NCBI GenBank assembly: GCA_013146195.2
Contig: CM028377.1
Span: 35,903,632 to 35,967,631 of the forward strand
Length of the DNA stretch: 64,000 nt
Source of the DNA: Codonopsis lanceolata
Lineage: Eukaryota > Streptophyta > Magnoliopsida > Asterales > Campanulaceae
Direction: 5' to 3'
Shown: positions 57,651-64,000 of the stretch, one piece after another
Numbering within the stretch: position 1 is the stretch's first letter
How the letters are laid out: every line of letters starts with the position of its first letter
Made by a program: the position numbers and the translations under genes
The notes under the pieces: generated by a model
The model's database searches: none
What the model saw: the letters and a program-made list of their open reading frames with translations, nothing else
Told to the model about the DNA's origin: nothing

Positions 57651-57839
57651 GTGGACTAAGTGCTTGGTTCTGGCCAAGGCTTTAAGTGGGCATGGCCCCT
57701 ATCACCCTGGGGCGAGCATCTTAAAGACTGCCTAGTGGGCATGGCCCAACTCTGTGCGGCAACCAGCTAACCAGGCTTGGCTCTGAGTTTCATGACCACC
57801 CTAAAATAATTCAAGATCATACCACAAGGAAGTTGTAAC

Positions 57840-58775
57840 GACCATCAAATTAAAATATATAAGAAAATGTCCTACTTGATAGCAAAATTGGTGGCACCTC
57901 AACCATGAACTCTGAAGTTGAAAATTGTTTAGTAAATGACCAACTTTAAGGCCTTAATTTTTTGACTCTGGTCTTAATGGTTTTGTCTCTCAATGCTGGC
58001 CCCTTACTCATTAAAAAACACAAGGTTGTTCGATTGACCATGGCCCAACAACATTGTCAATGGACTTTTGCTGAAGGGAAATGAGGAATATTAGGAAGAA
58101 AACAAAGGAAGAAAGAAGAGAACGGTGCGAAAGGAAAGAAAAAAACAAAAGAATAAAGAAAATACCAGTAGTTAAGGACAAAGGAGACGAAAAAGAGGCT
58201 CTAGAAGATGAAATCACCATGATAAGGGGAGTGAGAAGGGAATATATAGGTGAACATGAAGCGGTGGATGAAATTTGTGTAGGATGGGAGAGGCGACCCC
58301 CTCTGGAAGGGTTCAGGGAAGTGATGGGGAGGGTAAAATACGAAGTTTAGAGAATGACAGGTGTATTTAGAGGATGTGGGGGTGCAATAACATACCTCAT
58401 ATAACTATTACTAAAGCAAAATTCATTTTCCCTCCTGTTGTCCACGTGACAGTAATTCATATAATAAATTGAGAAATACAACTCATGACCGTAATTCATG
58501 AACATCGTACATGGGTAACACTAGTTAGAGTAGTATATAACATATGTCCATAATTTATCCTTTTGAAAATTTATTTGGATCTTGAAAAAATCTTCCTTTT
58601 GATTTTTGAACTTACAAATAAAATGTAAAATCATAATAAAAAAAACCCTTTCCTTTTTCGTTAACTAAATGACTACAAGGGCAAGTGATGCATATGTCCT
58701 TATACTTGAGATTTGAAACCCATAAGTACAACATTGTGCGCCTTAAGATAGTAAAGTGTCTTTAACCCTACGTTG
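57840..58775. other. Intergenic DNA, no supported gene
   Basis: A purine-rich stretch (58080-58350) gives an 89-codon plus-strand frame full of K, R and E. Composition alone explains it. The rest is AT-rich. Confidence 0.5.
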
Positions 58776-59600
58776 TCACGCCCCAAACCTACGGTGAGAC
58801 TATGGGCCAAGGGTGACCGGCCATGGGGGGTACTAAAATAGCTTTTGGGCTCCGTGAGACCTTTGAACTCAAGGGGCATCTCAAATCCTAACAAAGACAT
58901 TCTTAGAGATTAGTGCGTGCAATGATGTACAATATAATATCGAGTTAAATACAATCCAAGGAAGATTCTAGATTAGCAAACTATCTATGGAGACATAAAC
59001 CAAGTCTATCTGTGTGGAAAATCAGTCTATGAATAGAATATGTTTGATCCATCCACTAAGTGATCCCAAGCCATCATCGATACCAACGATGTACAAAATG
59101 ATAAAGGGTGAGCTCATAGATTAGCAAGGTACTAACCACACTATCTAGCGGACCGTACATCGAAACAATATGATTCTAAATCAAAATCAAAAGGCAATCT
59201 CAAAATCAATTCATGATGAAACATTTGCGTTGAAACAAGGTCACACACTATCCCATACCAATAGTATAATCAATCACTTCCTTAAGCCGAATCAATAATT
59301 TAACTAATAATTTTTTATAAATTTTCAGAATCAAAACTTGGTTCGGAGCTAGTCAATGTACCGATGCGACTCGTCCCTATTATTACAATATCGTTGTAAT
59401 CCCTTATAATACCGTTATGACTCGTTCATAGTTGTCACAATACCACTGTGACTTGTCTATATTATCATAGTACTGCTATGACTCATCCATAGTTGTTACT
59501 AATGTGACTTATCGATATTGCAACAATACACTCATGTGGCCGACATCAAAGATTCCGTAATACCTATATTTTTGCATGCTTGACTTGTGCTTGTCTACAT
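58776..59600 (-). mobile_element. LTR fragment of a related large-LTR family, minus orientation
   Basis: It begins TGTCACGCCCCAAACCTACG, the same type of start as TGTGGCGACCCG. It runs through GGTGAGCTCATAGATTAGCAAGGTACTAA, corresponding loosely to the GAGTCATAATGACCCAGTAAGCTACTAA part of the large LTRs. It is diverged and truncated. Confidence 0.5.
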
Positions 59601-59799
59601 GCATTCATATTCTTCATAATCATGTTTACTTAGTTCATGTGGGTGTTTGGAATCATTAGTAGATCATTTGTCATCTTTACGTTGCATGAATTCATACTTT
59701 GTTCATACTACGTCTTTTAACGTTTTGATTTCATTAAAGTCTTGAACTAACATGTACATGTATTCTAGACCTTTCGCAAGACCTTTAACATGTTCATAA

Positions 59800-62174
59800 T
59801 CATGCATTTTTACTTGTTTAATCATTGTTTCAACCATTACTTTGATACTTCATGTTTTAGTGCTTTGTTTGAGACTTTCTGAGTGTTGTTCGGGTGAGTT
59901 TTGGACTCTTTTTGAGTGAGGATTCAAGCTAGGATGTTTAGGGTTGAGATAAGACTCTTTTAGGGTGAGTTTGGAGGCATTTTGGTTCAGCAGGCAAGGC
60001 GGTCGCCTAGTGGTTGGACTAGGCCATCACCTATTTGGCAGAACAACACCCAATCTGAAATATGGGAAGGTGGTCGCCTAGTGGTTGGGCTAGGTGAGCA
60101 CCTAGTGCGTCGAGTAGCTTTGTGTTGTTTCGATTTTTGGACTGCAATAAGTATCCTAACCTTACTAAAACCTATTCTAATCACTCCCTAAACATTCCTA
60201 ATTATTACTAATCCTATCCTAACATGCTTAATTAGTTTAAGTGTGATTTAGTTGGGCTAATGAAGGTGATTAACACACCAAAACCAGATTTTTACCAACC
60301 ACAGACATTTGTCCCACTAAGGTTTTGACTTCTCTAAAACCACAAATCAGCCTTTGTGACTTAATTCTTCAGCCTTCTTCTTTAAAAAACGTGGAGAGAC
60401 TCTTCCATGGAGATATAGAGAGTTCTTTGGGTAATTTTCTTTGGTTGCCTTAGTTTTACTTATTCATTCTTCAAGCCGAGACCATAGAAACGAAGAGCTC
60501 ATCGATTAGTCTTCTTCTAACCGATTGTATTTTCGATTTGTTTGCTTGTGTGAAGGTTACAAGTAAGTTACTACTTCTTTTTCTTTTGGATTTTTGGCTC
60601 ATTGACACTAAGGAAAATAAAATGCTTGCTATGTGAGGTCAATGAGTACATATATGCTTTGTATGCCTATATTTTGTATTTTTTTTTGAAATGCGAACTT
60701 GCTAGAACCATGAGTAGCTTGATTTCCATGATTGTTGAAATATGTTACTAAGCTTCACCTTGTATGTTTAGGATTGTGAGCATGCTAGATAAATTTATAT
60801 CTTGGGTTACATGCTTGAAATGTGATTATTGGCTCTAAATGTCATATATTGATGTATGAATCCTACTTGGGGTTTTTTTTTGGGTTAGTATGGGTTGTTA
60901 ACCTTGAGAACTTAGATATGAATACTAGATCATGATTATAAAAGGGTAATGTTGCATATAGCTTCCATGCCCTAGAAAATTGAAAGTGTATAAATGATTC
61001 AATGGAGTCAACTATTGGATTAGTATGACTATAAAGAACTACATACTTATGTCCTACAGAATTTGGGGTTCATTTGATGGAGGTCAAGCCTCCGAGCATA
61101 TTTAGTGTATGAAGAACACTTAGGTATTAGAGACTTAATATTATTACTCTAATGTGTTTATATGCTAGTTAGCAATGAAATGCATAACTATGTGATTGTA
61201 GAGTACATGCCTACTTGATTGGTTGAGTGCACTCTTCCGTACTTTTCCTTTGATTGAGCATTTGAGTATACATTACTTGTGCTTGGGTTTGAGTCCAGCT
61301 GACGTCGTTTTGTTAGAGTCTATAGCGGGACGATGCATCGTCTTCATGAATTGTGGGATTTGTGATCATGAAGGATCGTTTTGTCAGGTTTACACACACC
61401 CCTCCATCGATGGCCACGGTGGGGATGTAGCTTATCATTGTTGTAGTATTAAACATGACCTTGATAGCTATGGAACTCAAGCGGGAAAATGTCTCGGGGA
61501 CGTCGATACCACGAATTGGGTATCGAGGACACATTTAATTTGCACGTGTTTTGCAGGAGCTACTTGACAGAAGCGGAATTGGGTATCATATCTTCATTTA
61601 TGTGATTTATCTTACGAGCACTTATATGAACAATGTGCTATATGACTTATGATATGATATGCCTATTGCGATTATTTAATGAAATGTTATACTATATTGA
61701 TATTATGATTCATATGATACTTGAGCATAATGCCATGATATGTAGTTACATTTAGTAGCTTACTAAGTCTTTATGACTTTCTCAGTTTGTTTGTTTTCCT
61801 TAGATCCGAGTCGAGCAAGCGGTTCAAAGTAATTCACGAGGTCTTCGGTTATTGTGGAGCTTTTCAGAAGGTTGCTACCTTGTGTAATGTTTAGTTGTCT
61901 TTCTTTTGGCAAGGACGATTGGGAAGTAAAGTAATGTAAGCTTTACTATGGGTAGCAAGACTTGATGTTGTATATTTGGTACTTGTGTAATATGATATTG
62001 GTACTTAAATCTTTTGTGAGCCGACTTGTGTTAGTCGAGTCATGTTTATATATGTTATCTTATTTCCATTAAGTTAAATCTTTTGATGGTTATGTTTGTT
62101 CTTCAGCATGTGTAGTCGTTGAGTGCTTAGACTAGAGTTGTAGACTTAGTTTAATGTTGGGTTCTGGCTGTAAC
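59800..62174 (+). mobile_element. LTR fragment of the large-LTR family, plus orientation
   Basis: It shares order and sequence with the reverse complement of the 50314-53940 LTR. It has the GC-rich palindrome segment (59997-60079), a splice-donor-like AAGTAAGTTACT (60561), AAGGAAAATAAAATGCTTGC (60610) and GCATTTAGTAGCTTACTAAG-type sequence (about 61750). It is diverged, and both ends are uncertain. Confidence 0.7.
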
Positions 62175-64000
62175 TGTAATACCCGGATTTTTGGTTAGCT
62201 TGATTGCGTGCGATGATCGCGTTTCTTCTCTTATTGATTATATGATTGGTTTGTGAAAGAGTCTAGATATGTATGAGAGACCACATTAAGACCGACACAC
62301 TATTAAGAGATGCCCTATAATTGTTGACTTGCTAAAGTCACAAGTCGTAACTCGACGATAGTAGGAATACGACGCGATTGAGAGCTGGCTTGCGTTTTGT
62401 GTTCGTGACCTCGGTTTGGTCCTAGATATTTACATGATGATTAATTAACATGTTTAGATTTATTAGACTTCTAGTTGGATGTATTCCTTAAGTCTGGTGA
62501 TGTTTTGACGCTTCGAGGATAGCAATCGTCCTTATCACGTAGTTCGAGATTGAGTTGTATCTTCGTCTCATCTTCGGGACCCCTTATTCCCCAAGTTGTT
62601 GTTTAACTTCTTAGAAGTATTTAAGCCTATTCATTGGCCTCTTAACTTGCTTTAAGTCTCACGGTATTGCTCGTTCGATCGCTAGTTCATTCGTCGATTC
62701 GTTAGCAAGTTGTTGTGCCTTGCTCCAGTTTCGCTCTAAGTTGTTTCAGGAGTTGGTTGTGGGTGTTCTGTGGGAGTTATAGACCTACTTTGGATGGGGT
62801 TTGAACCTTTTTTGATTTGGTTATGTGTTTGGGGTCATTTAGGGTTGCTTTCTAAGCCCTTTTTGCTCTGGAAGGCTTACGACCGCAAGGGGGAAGGACC
62901 TTGCCCCCGCAAGGTCGGCATAAGAAACCATCAAGTGCAGCCAAGGAGCATGCACTCGCATGGCTTGAGGACCATGCGACCGCATGGTCCCCCGACACTA
63001 CTATGCCCTGTTTTTATTATTTGAAGGAATTACCTATCCTACCCTCATTAAACCCCCTATAAACCCTTCGTAACCTCCCATACTTAGTCCTAATGATGTC
63101 CTAACATTATTGGGGAGTTAATTAAGGTTGGATTAGTGAGTGATTACTCCTAATCTTTACTAATTGTATCAAGGAATTTCCTTTTGTGCCCTCTTGGTTT
63201 GTGGAGGTATAAATACCCAAACCCCTTGCAATTTTCAGCAAATCCTCCTCATTTCTTCCTTCACAATACGTATTAGAGAGAGAGAGAGAGAGTCCATGGG
63301 GGCTTTGAGCCCTAGCTTTCTTCCTCCTTCGATCTATGAAGATCCAACCGTCAGATTGCCTTCAAACTTTGGATTCTTGAAGCCCTCGACTAGTAGAACA
63401 ACTTTACCGATCGGATTTTGATTCTTTGGAGTTTTCATTCAAGCTAGGTAAGCTACTATACTCATCCTTTTATGGATTTTGTGCTCATTGACCCTAAGGA
63501 AAACAAAGGGCTTGCTATTTGAGGTCAATGAGTACACATGTATGCTTTGTGTGATTTTATTTTGAGTTTTTTAGGAGTGAACTTGTTAGAAGCATGAATA
63601 TGATGCTTTTTATGTTTTATGAAGTGTATTAATAAGCTTCATTTAGTAAGTTTGGGCTTTGAGCATGTTAGTCATATAATTTCCTAAAAACCTAGGGTTT
63701 GACATGATGCTTATGTTGTGTATGGGCTATTGATGATATGAATGATTTTGGGGATTTCTATGGAATATAATGAATTATTGGAATTACATATGCTATATGT
63801 TGAAATTTTGGAAGTATGCTTGATGGACTTCTATTTTTGGTTGTGAGCATGATAAAGGAATTATCATTATGGATTACATAATTTAAATGTAATGTTTGAC
63901 TTTATTGGGTTAACTTGACTTTTATGCATATACGAGTTTGTTGTTCAACTTTAATCCATGAATTTGAGGCTATGAGCATGTTGGATCAATGGCTTATTTT
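62175..64000 (+). mobile_element. LTR of the large-LTR family, plus orientation, cut by window edge
   Basis: It starts TGTAATACCCGGATTTTTGG and follows the reverse complement of the 5' LTR closely from 62280 on (AAGAGATGCCCTATA, CACAAGTCGTAACTCGACGA, GTTCGTGACCTCGGTTTGGT). It has a clear TATA box, AGGTATAAATACCC, at about 63207 and a donor-like CTAGGTAAGC at 63445-63453. Its end lies beyond the window. Confidence 0.85.
63207..63217 (+). promoter_or_regulatory. TATA box in the plus-orientation LTR
   Basis: GGTATAAATAC lies about 60 bp upstream of the CT/GA-rich leader. The equivalent site in the minus-strand LTRs is degraded (GTGTTATAACC). Confidence 0.65.

Larger units (their letters stand above)
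54760..57815 (-). repeat. Repeat block, possibly an LTR, enclosing three minisatellite arrays
   Basis: On the minus strand the block starts near 57815, runs through the three arrays and reaches a TATA box (TATAAATAA at 55015-55007). A leader-like GACTCTCTCTCTTCTATAG sequence follows and continues to about 54760. This layout (repeat-rich upstream part, TATA, leader) suggests an LTR of an unidentified retroelement. ATCATACC occurs at 54752-54759 and at 57816-57823 and may be a duplication, but the ends are not TG...CA. Confidence 0.4.

Noticed and set aside
57028..57677. Several long minus-strand frames (up to 213 codons) and plus-strand frames
   Set aside because: They are products of minisatellite array 3; the periodic sequence lacks stops in several frames and shows no domain.
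58081..58350. 89-codon K/R/E-rich plus-strand frame
   Set aside because: Composition of a purine-rich stretch; no domain, no supporting context.
61223..61567. 114-codon plus-strand frame
   Set aside because: It lies within an LTR copy and is not conserved as a frame in the other LTRs.

Overview
The window looks like nuclear DNA of a dicot plant. It is AT-rich, most of it is transposable elements, and it holds one conserved, intron-rich plant gene. A degraded chloroplast tRNA copy and typical plant hAT, Mutator-like, Stowaway, Tourist and Ty3/gypsy elements support this. I cannot name the species.

Layout. 1-1799 is the 5' end of a truncated Ty3/gypsy element on the minus strand (LTR, tRNA-Asp-type primer site, broken gag). 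1800-11498 is AT-rich DNA holding a Mutator-like inverted-repeat element, a plastid trnI-CAU relic that opens a ten-copy satellite with alternating 168/210-bp spacing, a Stowaway MITE, a hAT element with a perfect 8-bp target duplication and a Tourist-like MITE. 11499-16912 is a nest of long-TIR elements with a LINE RNase H relic and a large (TA)n tract. 17000-18363 is a second hAT element with a perfect 8-bp target duplication.

18984-35249 (minus strand) is the only confident host gene: ten exons encoding a ~1,700-residue protein with four MATH/TRAF-like domains and a coiled-coil C-terminus, resembling Arabidopsis AT2G25320. One intron is about 7 kb and contains recent tandem duplications and LINE/SINE remains. 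As read here the gene is not open throughout: the exon 1/2 junction is out of phase, and exon 5 is one base short in an A run. This means either residual assembly errors or a decaying allele.

35250-38150 is the gene's 5' flank and intergenic DNA, with a cluster of palindromic 22-mer-like repeats. 38151-53945 is one large-LTR, gag-only, minus-strand Ty3/gypsy-type element. It has a TSD (AGTAC), an initiator-Met primer site and a polypurine tract but no visible pol. Two further insertions sit inside it, each with its own 5-bp TSD. One of them is a solo LTR of the same family that splits the element's own gag near its start. 54.7-57.8 kb carries three consecutive minisatellite arrays with periods of about 194, 176 and 107 bp. 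58.8-64 kb holds more fragments of the same large-LTR family, now mostly in the opposite orientation and cut by the window edge.

I found no gene cluster or clearly new biological system. The most interesting items are the plastid-tRNA-seeded alternating satellite, the palindromic cassettes and conserved splice donor shared by five LTR copies, the triple minisatellite block, and the frame breaks in the otherwise conserved MATH gene.
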